A stretch of DNA of 64,000 bases from Rhodoferax sp. (GCF_018780565.1 NZ_JADMJN010000001.1:30756-94755); one strand, 5' to 3'. Shown: positions 40,168 through 49,447, numbered from the stretch's first letter. The notes: generated by a model from the letters alone, not told the origin. Numbers and translations: made by a program.

Positions 40168-42399
40168 ATGCAATACTTTGATCAGAAAACCTTAGGTTTT
40201 ACCAGCTTGTTGACCAGCGTGCTATTGCCGCTAGTGTTGCTGGGCATCGGTGGATTGACGCGTAAGGACCAAGCCACGCGCGCATGGATGCGCGGTGTAG
40301 CCATGTATAGCCTGGGTTTTATAGCATTGGCGCTACGCAATCAAATTCCGGACTTCCTCTCCATCGTTGCCGCCAACACTCTGGTATTTCTCGGCTATGC
40401 CGAGCTGCTGTATGGGTTGAAGTATTTCTTTCAACGCCCCGTGCGCCGACGCTGGGCGTCCGGTGCCGCACTGGTCTTTGCTGCGGGAATGTGGGTGTAC
40501 ATAGACGCCGGTGGAGTGGAAATGCGCTACATCATGGCGTCTATCGCCTTGATGGTTCTGTCACTGGCAATTGCCTGGGAGTTCTTCCTAGCAGCACACC
40601 GGTTGCAACCGACACAACAAGAGGGCGCCGGATCCGAGCGAAAAATTCTGCGTGTCTTTGGCGGCGTGTTTGCCCTGAGTGCCGCCACCTTGTGTCTACG
40701 AGCCGTTTACTTCGTGGAGGTGATGGGCCGATCAAATAGCGACGGACTGGCCAGTGTTTTGTCCATGCTGGCCTATTTCAACGCCATCGTCATCAACTTT
40801 GTGCTGGCGGCCTGCCTGCCGTTGTTGGTGTCCCGGCGCATCCAACGTGACTTGCAGGCGAGCGAGGCCTCGCTTATCCATGTACAACGACTGGCCGGCA
40901 TAGGCACCGCCATCATCGATTTGTCCTCGCTGAAGATTACAACCAACTCCTTCATGCAGGAACTCTTGGGTATGGAACTCGGACGAGACCTCACCATGGA
41001 GGACTGGTGGGCTATGGTGCATCCGGATGACCGTACCAGTGTGCAACTGGTCTGGAGAGAACTGGCCAGTGGCCGCAGCAAAAGCACGCATAACGCCTAC
41101 CGGGTGATTCGTCCGCTGGACCAGCATGTGCGCTGGATCAGCGTTACCAGTGACGTGCGGATCCATCCGAGTGACTCCACGCGTTCGGTGTTGAGCACTC
41201 TGCGTGACATCACCGAACTTAAGGAATCCGAACTGACTGCACTACAGGCCAAGCAGGCGGCCGAACTGGCCAATAGCGCCAAGTCAGCATTCCTGGCCAA
41301 CATGTCCCATGAAATCCGCACTCCGATGAACGGCATTATGGGTCTGACGCAACTGGCGCTCGCTGGCCCATTGTCGTCCGAGCAGCGCGAACTGATCGGC
41401 AAAGCAAACGATTCGGCCCAGTCGCTGCTGGGCATCATCAACGACATTCTTGATTTTTCTAAGATCGAGGCCGGAAAGTTGGAGTTGGAGGTAATCGCGT
41501 TTGATTTGCAGCGATCTCTGGACCAGCTGCGCAATATGTTCTCGCAGTTTGCTTCAAGCAAGGGGATCGATTTTGAGATTTCTGTGGATGAGGCAGTTCC
41601 GCGCGGCCTGGTGGGCGACCCACTGCGGCTTTCACAAATTCTTAACAATCTGGTGGGTAACGCAGTCAAGTTCACCGAAAAGGGATTGGTAACGCTTCAT
41701 GTGAGTCGAATAACGAATGATGTTGATACGGCGTCGGCTCGAGTGCAGATTGTCGTGCGCGACAGCGGTATTGGTATCACAGAAGAACAGAAATTGATGT
41801 TATTCCAACCATTTGTCCAAGCTGATGGATCGACGACAAGGCGCTTTGGAGGCACCGGGCTTGGCCTGACAATCTGCCGTCGCCTGGTGAACTTGATGGG
41901 CGGGCAGCTGCACTTTGACAGCGTTGCCGGCCAAGGCACAAGCTTTACAGTCGTGTTGGATTTTGGTTTGTCAGACGCGGCATTGGGGGAGCGTCGTACA
42001 CAAACACGTGCACCCGTGACTAGCCTAGCTGGTGTACGCGCTTTGTTGGTAGAGGACAACCTTGTTAACGTGATGGTGGCCACAATGTTACTGGAGAGCA
42101 AGGGGGTCAATGTCACCGTTGCTGAAAATGGACAAATCGCGATGGACAAACTGCAGGGGGCGCCGGACGCGTTCGATGTAGTTCTGATGGATGTACAGAT
42201 GCCCGTTATGGACGGACGCGAAGCGACCGAACTCATTCGCCGCGACCCTCGCTTTGCCAAGCTGCCGGTGATTGCCATGACTGCTGATGCGATGTCGGAA
42301 GATCGGCAGCGCTGCCTAGACGTTGGCATGAACGACTATCTCTCCAAACCGATTGATTCGGAAAAGCTGTTCGCCATGTTAGCGCATTGGTGCAGATAA
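40168..42399 (+). CDS. Hybrid sensor histidine kinase with membrane sensor, PAS and receiver
   Basis: A 743-residue kinase. The first 230 residues hold about seven membrane helices (for example LLTSVLLPLVLLGIGGL and VINFVLAACLPLLVS). A PAS domain follows (about 240-360), then a coiled linker, HisKA with the phospho-acceptor His near residue 383 (MSHEIRTPMNGIMG), HATPase with the N-box NNLVGNAVKFTEKG and G-boxes (FGGTGLGLTICRRLV), and a C-terminal receiver with Asp near 675 (DVVLMDVQMPVMDG). No separate response regulator or output gene is adjacent, so the signal and targets are unknown. Confidence 0.92.
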   Translation: MQYFDQKTLGFTSLLTSVLLPLVLLGIGGLTRKDQATRAWMRGVAMYSLGFIALALRNQIPDFLSIVAANTLVFLGYAELLYGLKYFFQRPVRRRWASGAALVFAAGMWVYIDAGGVEMRYIMASIALMVLSLAIAWEFFLAAHRLQPTQQEGAGSERKILRVFGGVFALSAATLCLRAVYFVEVMGRSNSDGLASVLSMLAYFNAIVINFVLAACLPLLVSRRIQRDLQASEASLIHVQRLAGIGTAIIDLSSLKITTNSFMQELLGMELGRDLTMEDWWAMVHPDDRTSVQLVWRELASGRSKSTHNAYRVIRPLDQHVRWISVTSDVRIHPSDSTRSVLSTLRDITELKESELTALQAKQAAELANSAKSAFLANMSHEIRTPMNGIMGLTQLALAGPLSSEQRELIGKANDSAQSLLGIINDILDFSKIEAGKLELEVIAFDLQRSLDQLRNMFSQFASSKGIDFEISVDEAVPRGLVGDPLRLSQILNNLVGNAVKFTEKGLVTLHVSRITNDVDTASARVQIVVRDSGIGITEEQKLMLFQPFVQADGSTTRRFGGTGLGLTICRRLVNLMGGQLHFDSVAGQGTSFTVVLDFGLSDAALGERRTQTRAPVTSLAGVRALLVEDNLVNVMVATMLLESKGVNVTVAENGQIAMDKLQGAPDAFDVVLMDVQMPVMDGREATELIRRDPRFAKLPVIAMTADAMSEDRQRCLDVGMNDYLSKPIDSEKLFAMLAHWCR

Positions 42400-42435
42400 G
42401 CGACTGATTCGGAGCCCGGAAAATGTCAGAAAGCA

Positions 42436-42512
42436 GCCCACGGACTTGCCGTGTAGCAAATACCAACACTGCATCGATGCGGCTTACCGCGCGAGCGGTT
42501 TAGTCCGTGGGC
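42436..42512. other. Candidate structured element: 11-bp stem closing three hairpins
   Basis: GCCCACGGACT (42436-42446) pairs perfectly with AGTCCGTGGGC (42502-42512). Inside are TTGC-CGTGTA-GCAA (which shares one T with the outer stem), the self-complementary GCATCGATGC (42471-42480), and ACCGC-GCGA-GCGGT (42486-42499) with a GNRA-type loop. The whole is 77 nt and lies 37 bp after the kinase stop, outside any gene. It is not a standard tRNA or attC site. It may be a structured RNA or single-strand DNA site. Confidence 0.5.
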
Positions 42513-42637
42513 CTGGTGCCGACGAAATTCAATCGATTGGGTTTTCGCCTGTCTGTAATTTTCACTGTGCCAAAGCAGCCATCCGCGACAGACTGCTCCT
42601 GGCCCAAAGCCGCATTGGACACTCCGGCATCGCGCTA

Positions 42638-43147
42638 TCAATAAGCGCCCATGTAGTCACGCTTGCCGATTTCCAGACCGTTATGTCGCAGGATGGCATA
42701 CGCGGTGGTGATATGGAAGAAAAATTGTGGCAAGCCGTAGTTCGACAGATAGACCTGTCCACTTAGTTTTTTCTCTTTCGGCGTACCAGGTCGCAGCACA
42801 ATCTCTTTGGACTCGCTGCCGTCGAAGGACGCGCTGTCCAAGCCATCGAGAAATGACAAGGTCTTTGCCAGTAGCAGGTCCAGATCGGCAAAGCTCTGCT
42901 CCTGGCCCTCAAATGCAGGAACATCGACACCGGACAAACGAGCCGATACGCCGCGCGCAAAGTCAGCCGCAATCTGCACTTGCTTGACCAACGGGAACAT
43001 ATCCAGATACAGGCGTGCTTGCAACAACGCGTCCGGATCAATGGTCTTCCCGCTAAGGTGTGCATCGGCCTTGCCAAGAATGGTCTTGAGAGCTGTCAGC
43101 ATCTGCTTGAGGACAGGAACGGAATTGGTATACATCGGGCTGGTCAT
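42638..43147 (-). CDS. DUF1993 family protein
   Basis: A 169-residue protein with the DUF1993 pattern: N-terminal LKQMLTALKTILGKADAHL, a central RLYLDMFPLVKQVQIAAD, and C-terminal YLSNYGLPQFFFHITTAYAI ending in GKRDYMGAY. The fold is likely a DinB-like four-helix bundle; no enzymatic activity is known to me. AGAGAAG precedes the ATG. It appears to be a single-gene unit. Confidence 0.85.
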   Translation of the reverse strand: MTSPMYTNSVPVLKQMLTALKTILGKADAHLSGKTIDPDALLQARLYLDMFPLVKQVQIAADFARGVSARLSGVDVPAFEGQEQSFADLDLLLAKTLSFLDGLDSASFDGSESKEIVLRPGTPKEKKLSGQVYLSNYGLPQFFFHITTAYAILRHNGLEIGKRDYMGAY

Positions 43148-43311
43148 GGGTACTTCTCTATTTGGTGAAGTGGCGAGGATATGTTGAAAGTGCTGCCACC
43201 CAACATTTCAAGGTCAATTCGAACCGGATTTAGGTGTACTGAATTTTCAAGCTTGAGCCCGTTCTCGATCTATGCAGATGAGTTGAGCTTGTCAGTGGCA
43301 ATCAAAACTGA

Positions 43312-43638
43312 TCATTGAAGGTCACCCAGCCAGTTTTCGAACACCCCCAGCACCGACCAGCACAAGGCACGATGGACTGCGTACAAGTGGCTCTTGAATG
43401 GCTCCCAGCGAACAGGCTTTTTGCTTGAGAGATCGAATAGTGTGGCTTCTTTCTGATCTGCCACCCCACGCCCAAAGGCACCTTCACAGACCAAGTGCCC
43501 TTTATGCTCGCTGACGATCGTGGCGTGTGCCCGCAAAAGTAGGATCTCTCCCTTGAGACGCTTCTCAAGGCTGACTTTGTCCCCTTCCTGAGGCAAGCCA
43601 ACTTTGGCTCGCAACTCGCTGAGCTCGACATCGGTCAC
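43312..43638 (-). CDS. Hypothetical protein
   Basis: A 108-residue protein read from a GTG (MTDVELSELRAKVGLPQEGD) with a charged N-terminus and an aromatic C-terminus (HRALCWSVLGVFENWLGDL). The family is unknown. Smooth composition and tight fit between neighbours suggest a real gene. Confidence 0.5.
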   Translation of the reverse strand: MTDVELSELRAKVGLPQEGDKVSLEKRLKGEILLLRAHATIVSEHKGHLVCEGAFGRGVADQKEATLFDLSSKKPVRWEPFKSHLYAVHRALCWSVLGVFENWLGDLQ

Positions 43639-43772
43639 GTTATGACCCCCGCGCTAGCTAGGCAACTCAGCAAATCATTGAAATTTGTAGTCATCGTTTT
43701 TAGATAGGTCCGGTTCATCAGTGAACGGGCTGGCCAAGCCTTCTTGATCAAAGTCTGCAATGCTCGATCCAG

Positions 43773-43991
43773 CTACATCCGCTGGGCCGCTGCCAAGAGC
43801 TCGATCGACATCGCATCTACATCGTGCGCGTACAGATACATCGGCCGCAAAGACTCCTGGCCCCAGCTTGCCAGCTCCATGTAGGCAAAACACGGGTATG
43901 TTTTCGGCGGCGCATGCTGACTATCGGCAAAGCGCCCTTCTTCAGCCCTGACCCATTGCCGCCATGTGCTCACGCTGGTCAATAGTTTCAT
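43773..43991 (-). CDS. Hypothetical small protein
   Basis: A 72-residue protein (MKLLTSVSTWRQWVRAEEGR, then TYPCFAYMELASWGQESL). No family is recognised. The frame around 43675-43893 on the same strand also looks coding near its end (SSIADFDQEGLASPFTDEP), so a frameshift may have split a longer gene. Confidence 0.42.
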   Translation of the reverse strand: MKLLTSVSTWRQWVRAEEGRFADSQHAPPKTYPCFAYMELASWGQESLRPMYLYAHDVDAMSIELLAAAQRM

Positions 43992-44048
43992 GCTCACGCT
44001 GGCTCCTGCAGATTGTGCTCGGTGGGGTCGTCAATTCTGACACGGGAC

Positions 44049-46148
44049 TCAGCTCGCCATTCTCCTGCGCATCCCCTGCACCGCTTTGATCTTGCGGGCC
44101 AGTTCCTGAGTGGCATAGATCGAGGTCGTATCAATGGAGGCGTGTCCAGCCAGTTCGCTCACCACCTCGATCGGTAGCCCATCCACCAGCGCCTGGCGCA
44201 CAAAGGTATGACGCATCCAGTGGGTCGAGGCCTTATCAAACCGACGGGCGTCCAACCCAGCATCCCCCGCCGTTTTGGCAATCTGCCCAAAAAATCGCTT
44301 GAGCACTGCATAGATACCCGCCGCCGACAAGGCACTGCCCGTCTTGTCAGACAGGGGGACGGCCCGCAAGGCGCCCTCCTCGGCCCGACCCCATTGCGCC
44401 ACTGATGCATGCAAGGTCCGAATCAAAGGCAACTCGGATGAATCGGCTGAAGTTTTGTCCTCCAGCATGAACTCTTTGCCATGGGTGGCCAGCAGGCGCA
44501 CGACTTCCGGGTTGAGCGGTACGTCGCGCGTCTTGTTGCGTTTGCCGGTCACGGTGAGAACCCAGGTGTCCGGCAAATCCGGCAACGACTCCAGCCGCAA
44601 ATGACCATGCCGGGCGCGGGCCAACTCGTCGAGCCGGATGCCGGACGTGACCAGCAGCTCAAGAATGCACTTCAAACGAACCCGCTCGGGTCCATCCGCC
44701 AGCTGATCCAGACATTGGAGAACATGGGTCCATTCGGCTTCCGTGAAGGAGCGACGAATGTCCAACTTGGAGCCCGGCAGATCAAAACCCTTCAACAAGG
44801 CCTTCATGGGATTGGCCACCAGATAGCCGGCATCACACAGGGCTCCAAACATGGTCTGCAGGATCACCAGCGCCTGCTTCTGCGAAGCCGGGCCGGGTTG
44901 CCCCCGAAAAGCGCGCCACTGCGGATCGGTTCTGGCCACCGGCGCCGGATGGATCCAGCTGGCGGGCACGGCCTGCAAAAACTCGCGGTACGTCAAACAG
45001 TCCGGGGAGGTCACACCGGAGAGCGGCTTTTTGAGTTCCTGCGCACACCAGAGCATGAAGCGTTCGACTTCCTTGCGGTAGCTGCGCTGGGTCGACACCT
45101 TGTCCTTGTAATACGCCAGCCAGGCGTTGACCGCCTCCAGGTCATTGCTCGCCCCCAGGGTGTTGGCCATGTGGGAGCGGAACTCGCCCGCATCGCCAGC
45201 CAGCAGAGGCGAGCCCTGGATCCGGCTCAGCCCGATCTGTACCAAAGTTCCGGCCCCGAACTGACTGAACTGTGGGGGCACTGGCACACGTGCCTGCGTC
45301 CCGTACGCCGTCAAGGCCCCCAGTGCCTTTTGCTTGAGTGCTCGCAAAGACTTCGGCTCCTGCACGGTGTCGGCAATCGACATGTTGAGATGCGAGGCTT
45401 GCATGCGCAGCCAGGCCAACACCGCGCTGGCGCGGCGCACACCAAACCCCGCCACCCGGGTGTGCCAGCGGTAGCCATAGACATTGATGTAGCGCACCAG
45501 ATCACCCAGCGTCAACAGGCCCACGTTGCGCAGACACTTCGCCGTCGGACGCGCCAGCCAAGACTCCAGTCGATCGGTCGCAGCCGGCGTCACCGCCAGA
45601 ATCGTCTCCAGGTGATTGAGCGCCCTCACCCGCTCTGCCACCGGATCCTTCAGTCCTGCGGCGGACTCGATCGCATCGGCGTTGTCCAGGCCAAACGCCG
45701 CCTTGTATTCAGCGATGAGCTCTGCTTCACTCCAGCTGTCAGGATCCATGCCTTCGGTCTGCGCCCACTCTGCCACGCTCGGCAAAGCCAGCGCCGGTTT
45801 GACCGCGGCGTCACTGCGCAACAGGTCGAGCAAGGCCGTGATTTTCTGGTGAGGTCCCAGTGTGGCGTCTATATGGCGTCCGGCCTCGATGATTTGCTTG
45901 AGTAGCGCTTCCCTTCGGTTCTGGACATAGCGCAGATCGGTGGTGCTCTCAGACCAGGCCAGGTAGCGGTCAAACGATTCCCGCAAGTCCAAACCCAGGA
46001 GGCTTGAGCGTACAAAGGCGAAGTGGTGAATGCCCAGCGCGCGGGCATTGCGCACAACCTGGGATTTGGCGCCCAGTGGCCGGCCCCGTTTACGCGCAGG
46101 GGCACTGTGGAACAGGGGTGCGATCGTGTCAGTGAAGTTTTGCATCAT
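44049..46148 (-). CDS. Large tyrosine recombinase (699 residues)
   Basis: This recombinase has the same layout as the Tn3-linked protein at 3801-5630: an N-terminal motif ALGIHHFAFVRSSLLGLDL, a DNA-binding middle region, and a catalytic domain with Arg in TSGIRLDELARARHG, Lys in VTGKRNKTRDVPLN, HWMRHTFVRQALVDG, and GHASIDTTSIYATQ with the Tyr. It is about 90 residues longer than that relative. It has no tnpA partner here and may be a plasmid resolvase, a multimer-resolution enzyme or a remnant of another Tn3-like module. All catalytic residues are present. Confidence 0.87.
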   Translation of the reverse strand: MMQNFTDTIAPLFHSAPARKRGRPLGAKSQVVRNARALGIHHFAFVRSSLLGLDLRESFDRYLAWSESTTDLRYVQNRREALLKQIIEAGRHIDATLGPHQKITALLDLLRSDAAVKPALALPSVAEWAQTEGMDPDSWSEAELIAEYKAAFGLDNADAIESAAGLKDPVAERVRALNHLETILAVTPAATDRLESWLARPTAKCLRNVGLLTLGDLVRYINVYGYRWHTRVAGFGVRRASAVLAWLRMQASHLNMSIADTVQEPKSLRALKQKALGALTAYGTQARVPVPPQFSQFGAGTLVQIGLSRIQGSPLLAGDAGEFRSHMANTLGASNDLEAVNAWLAYYKDKVSTQRSYRKEVERFMLWCAQELKKPLSGVTSPDCLTYREFLQAVPASWIHPAPVARTDPQWRAFRGQPGPASQKQALVILQTMFGALCDAGYLVANPMKALLKGFDLPGSKLDIRRSFTEAEWTHVLQCLDQLADGPERVRLKCILELLVTSGIRLDELARARHGHLRLESLPDLPDTWVLTVTGKRNKTRDVPLNPEVVRLLATHGKEFMLEDKTSADSSELPLIRTLHASVAQWGRAEEGALRAVPLSDKTGSALSAAGIYAVLKRFFGQIAKTAGDAGLDARRFDKASTHWMRHTFVRQALVDGLPIEVVSELAGHASIDTTSIYATQELARKIKAVQGMRRRMAS

Positions 46149-46216
46149 TGCGAAGAGTCACGAGATGTCGTTCGACTCGATCGATTGGTACGTGTGCCGA
46201 TTCCGTCCCCATGACC

Positions 46217-47143
46217 TTACGACGTCCTTCCTAGTTGTTCGAGCGGTTCTATGACTTCTTCGATCACCCGGCGTCCCGTCGCGGCGAAAGCATGCGAGTC
46301 GATATCCAGGGAAGCCAGCAAGCCAAGGTTACAAATGGCCAGCGCTTGATCCAGATCCGCTGGACTCTTAAGTAGCAGCCGGATGCCGTTACCCGCGCGC
46401 AGTGCCAACTCCCGTGCCTGCTCTGGAAATTTGGCATTGAGCGCGCTCCACATGCGCGGCGCCCATTCGTCGAAATCAGCACCCTCATTTTTGCGGTCTT
46501 GTGCGACGGCCAAGTAAGCCAACGCGAGCACACGGCCCAGGTCTTTGTTTGCGCGCTTCCAATTCGTGCCCGACATGATCTCGGCTCCAATGCGCTCGTG
46601 ATGAAGCATATTGGCAAGCGCCATCATTTCGGGACGCGCAATTCGCACTTCAAGCGTTGTCGGCAATGGCTCCCACTCGGCGAGTGCCAAAAAGCCAAAA
46701 CTACAGATGGCAAAGTATCCGACGTTGGTTTTGACTGCGTGGTACTGCTTCATCGGGGCACCCGACTGGTATGCATCCGGCGCACCCAGTAACTCAATGA
46801 ACCATTCGCTGCCTGTTGGTGGCTGTAGTCGCACCATGGGCAATTTGTCAGGTGCTTCGTTCGGACCGCCCGGAGCACTCCATTCTGTCCCCTGGCGTTG
46901 CGTCCATTTTGCTTGCAGCAAGCGTTCGGTTACTTTTGCAGCAACAGCGACGGCCTTCGCATGGGGAGAGAACATGCAATCGATGTCCTTGGTACGAATT
47001 CCCTTGGAACCGTCATCTGCGAAAAAATGGTACCCCGCTGCAAGGCTTCCAATAATGATGACATCCTGACGGCAGTCCTGCGGCAGTGCATTGGCGACTT
47101 GAACCAATACTTCTTTGGGTGACACGGGCGGGGCAAGTTTCAT
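46217..47143 (-). CDS. Nucleotidyltransferase-fold protein, AbiEii-like toxin candidate
   Basis: A 308-residue protein. The nucleotidyltransferase signature is visible near the N-terminus: IIIGSLAAGYHFFADDG followed by IRTKDIDCMFSP, giving the GS and D-x-D metal site. The rest is mostly helical and unassigned. Its ATG overlaps the upstream gene stop by 4 bp. A regulator followed by a nucleotidyltransferase is the layout of AbiE-type (type IV) toxin-antitoxin/abortive-infection systems, where the transferase is the toxin. The assignment is by fold and context; similarity to classical AbiEii is not strong by eye. Confidence 0.62.
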   Translation of the reverse strand: MKLAPPVSPKEVLVQVANALPQDCRQDVIIIGSLAAGYHFFADDGSKGIRTKDIDCMFSPHAKAVAVAAKVTERLLQAKWTQRQGTEWSAPGGPNEAPDKLPMVRLQPPTGSEWFIELLGAPDAYQSGAPMKQYHAVKTNVGYFAICSFGFLALAEWEPLPTTLEVRIARPEMMALANMLHHERIGAEIMSGTNWKRANKDLGRVLALAYLAVAQDRKNEGADFDEWAPRMWSALNAKFPEQARELALRAGNGIRLLLKSPADLDQALAICNLGLLASLDIDSHAFAATGRRVIEEVIEPLEQLGRTS

Positions 47144-48228
47144 GGGGTCCTTCCTTCCTTTGCATGCATTTTTCGATGGTTGAGATCACTCACCATGTCA
47201 ACCACCTCACGTGTCAGACCCATCTCGATCAAATCAGCAATACATTCCAGTTCTGATGCCCATGTCTCGCCCTGGTCGTGCTCTATAAAACGGGGCGGCT
47301 CTTGGGTCACATGGACAACCACGACAGCCTTGGCTCTCGGGTCAGACGTCAGCTCCAAGGCGGCATCCAGTTTCTGGACGAAGTCCGTGCCCTGGCCATA
47401 GTTGCTTAGATCTAACCGTGGGCTGGCAGTAATGTCGAGGCCGGGAAAATAGTGCATAGCACCGAGTACCCCTCCTACCGCGACATTCTGTGCCACACCT
47501 TGTGCTTGCAGTTTGAACAAGCGCTTGGCCATCGCCGCAGGCGTACGGGCTTGACCTGTCGGGTCCACGAATCGAAGCACCTTTCGGTTCGCCCCATGCG
47601 CCCGTGCGATTTTCAGCCAAGCTTCGTGGGTCAGATACTTCAATACAATCCGTCGGTCAGACTGGTGCTCGATAAACCCCTGCTCAGTGAACTCCTTGAC
47701 GGCTGCCGCAACGGTCGGGTAGCTGGCACCGCATGCCTCCTGTAGGGCCTTGAAAGTTTGGGGGCCTTCCCCACGAAGCGACAACTGCACCAAGGTTGAC
47801 GCAACGCTCTGCTGATTCGATCGACCTGCCGAAGTCGTGGAAGTCTCTGTGGCCACCAAATGCATCAGCCACTTGGAGAACTCAGGCTCACTTGCATACT
47901 CAAAACCACGTAGCTGCCCGCCTTCGTCGATTGTGAGCAAATGAATTCGATGCCCAAGATCTGGTCTGACCATCTCACGAAATTGGGTAATCTCATCCAA
48001 CAGCCGGTTGGGCGACAGCTTTGACTGGGTCACGACACATAGTGCGGTCGTGGTTGGAGCGTCGTCACGCAATGCGTAGGCGAGCGCGACCAACGCGCTT
48101 CTGATATCTCGGACATTGTTGGTCCGTTTTATTTCGATGAGGATGTCCCCTGCCGCCCCACGCCAGCGGCCGTCAACCTTGTGCTTTCCAGACGGGTCTT
48201 GTTTAATATTTTGGTTGCAACTTATCAT
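47140..48228 (-). CDS. Winged-helix partner of the nucleotidyltransferase (AbiEi-like)
   Basis: A 362-residue protein. Residues about 20-120 (GDILIEIKRTNNVRDIRSAL) resemble a restriction-endonuclease-like or sensor domain. A winged helix follows at about 150-210 (FKALQEACGASYPTVAAAVK, EQGFIEHQSDRRIVLKYL). The C-terminal half (VGGVLGAMHYFPGLDITASP) is AbiEi-like in layout. The ATG at 48228 abuts a 32-bp palindrome, so the transcript may be leaderless or start inside the palindrome; no Shine-Dalgarno sequence is present. It probably autorepresses and may neutralise the downstream transferase. Confidence 0.58.
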   Translation of the reverse strand: MISCNQNIKQDPSGKHKVDGRWRGAAGDILIEIKRTNNVRDIRSALVALAYALRDDAPTTTALCVVTQSKLSPNRLLDEITQFREMVRPDLGHRIHLLTIDEGGQLRGFEYASEPEFSKWLMHLVATETSTTSAGRSNQQSVASTLVQLSLRGEGPQTFKALQEACGASYPTVAAAVKEFTEQGFIEHQSDRRIVLKYLTHEAWLKIARAHGANRKVLRFVDPTGQARTPAAMAKRLFKLQAQGVAQNVAVGGVLGAMHYFPGLDITASPRLDLSNYGQGTDFVQKLDAALELTSDPRAKAVVVVHVTQEPPRFIEHDQGETWASELECIADLIEMGLTREVVDMVSDLNHRKMHAKEGRTP

Positions 48229-48229
48229 G

Positions 48230-48261
48230 AAGTAGCTACTTTAATATTAAAGTAGCTACTT
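48230..48261. promoter_or_regulatory. 32-bp double palindrome upstream of the AbiE-like operon
   Basis: Two copies of the 12-bp palindrome AAGTAGCTACTT are separated by TAATATTA, and the whole 32 bp is itself a perfect palindrome. It begins 2 bp from the ATG of the winged-helix gene. This is the form of a tandem dimer operator for autoregulation. Confidence 0.72.
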
Positions 48262-48778
48262 TGCAAGCAACTAAGCGAGTCAGTTTTCAAAATTCCTGTC
48301 AAAACGACTGCCCTGACGCACCAACGGCTCGTCAGTTTTGATATGCAATTTCCGGCCGACGATTAGCCGTGACGAGTGAGTGGCCACCATGCAGCGAACA
48401 CCAAGTGTTGTTTCCTTGGTCAGTGGTAGTCCTCTTCACGCTGGTACTGAACCAGGACTCAGCCACGCTCACTTGTTTGACTCACTGCGTGCGCCATCCA
48501 ACTTGGAACAAGCCTCGCTGAGATGATGATTTTTCAAAAACCCCACTTTATATTATTAAATACAGCGTCATGATTATATGGATAATCATGACGCATTCAA
48601 AACGAATTAAATTCTGCAAACTTGCAAAATCCCCAGAAAGGCGGCTGTGGCAGCCAAGCCCGCGTCCAGACAAATGCCAATCGCTGACCGCAGAGCGGGC
48701 TATACGCGTTAGCCAGCTCTCCTGAGATGCTTAATCCACGTTAAATGCGTATTAATGCATATTCATTGGAGGCAAGTC
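48262..48778. other. Intergenic region between the AbiE-like and Phd genes
   Basis: No gene is supported. The stretch contains the short repeats GTCAGTTTT (twice) and the inverted repeat at 48565-48594. Confidence 0.5.
48565..48594. repeat. Perfect inverted repeat, 13-bp arms
   Basis: GCGTCATGATTAT, spacer ATGG, then ATAATCATGACGC. It is not followed by a T-run, so it is more likely a protein or recombination site than a terminator. It lies 185 bp before the Phd-type antitoxin. Confidence 0.6.
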
Positions 48779-49036
48779 ATGCAAACCATCAGTGCGACGG
48801 AACTCACCAGGAATACCCGCGAGATTCTGGACCGCGTGGCGACGCAGGGGGAGACCATCATCATTGAGCGCAATCACGCCATGATTGCTCAAATCACGCC
48901 CCCACAGAAGACCATGACAGCCGCCCAAGCATTGGCCGGCCTCGTGTTTCCAATCCTGACTCTGCAGCAAGCAAGCTCCTGGCTTCAAGAGAGCAAAGAT
49001 GGTTTTGGCGATGCGGTGCGTGACCCATGGGCATAA
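48779..49036 (+). CDS. phd: Phd/YefM-type antitoxin
   Basis: An 85-residue antitoxin: MQTISATELTRNTREILDRV, then GETIIIERNHAMIAQI, the conserved DNA-binding half of Phd/YefM proteins. The C-terminal half (SSWLQESKDGFGDAVRDPWA) would wrap the toxin. The ATG at 48779 has GGAGG seven bases upstream and is preferred over the earlier frame start. The stop overlaps the start of a decayed vapC, so the antitoxin is now without a working partner. Confidence 0.88.
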   Translation: MQTISATELTRNTREILDRVATQGETIIIERNHAMIAQITPPQKTMTAAQALAGLVFPILTLQQASSWLQESKDGFGDAVRDPWA

Positions 49037-49447
49037 TTTTGATAGCTGTGTTTGGGTGGGCCTGGCGTCCAACCAATTGGACGCCCAAGCAGTGATTGAG
49101 GCGTCAGGTGACCTGCCGGTGTTCACGTCCGCAATCTCCATCGGCGAGTTAAGTTTCGGCGTACATGCATGCGCAGATGTGACGGTGCGTTCCATGTGCG
49201 CCGCTTACCTGCGCCAAGTGGAAAGCCGGCCAGTTTTGGAGGTCTCCAAGCACACTGCGGCCGCCTTTGGATTGCTGGCGGCAGCCGTCAACAGAGCGGG
49301 CGCTCGCCCCGAGCACGTTACAACGATCTTTGAATGGCAGCGCAGGCCATTGAGCACGGGTACATCCTGTTGACACTGAACACGGGGGACTTCGCTGACC
49401 TACCGGGTTTACGCATCGCGACACTCTCGCCGAAGCCTCAAGCATAA
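49027..49447 (+). pseudogene. vapC: vapC-like PIN toxin, frameshifted
   Basis: The reconstructed protein reads MGIIL, then DSCVWVGLASNQLDAQAV, FTSAISIGELSFGVHA, then YNDL-[stop]-MAAQAIEHG, LLTLNTGDFADLPGL and ATLSPKPQA, a PIN-domain VapC. A base is missing after the ATG at 49027 (near 49043), a second frameshift lies near 49318, and a TGA replaces the expected Trp in NDLW. The acidic residues of the PIN site are otherwise visible. It cannot make an active toxin. Confidence 0.8.

Noticed and set aside
42436..42512. Cloverleaf-like fold considered as a tRNA or an integron attC site
   Set aside because: There is no TTCRANNC T-loop or plausible anticodon arm, and the RYYYAAC/GTTRRRY boxes of attC are missing.
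44481..45905. Plus-strand open frame of 474 codons
   Set aside because: It is the antisense shadow of the 699-residue recombinase and has no domain of its own.
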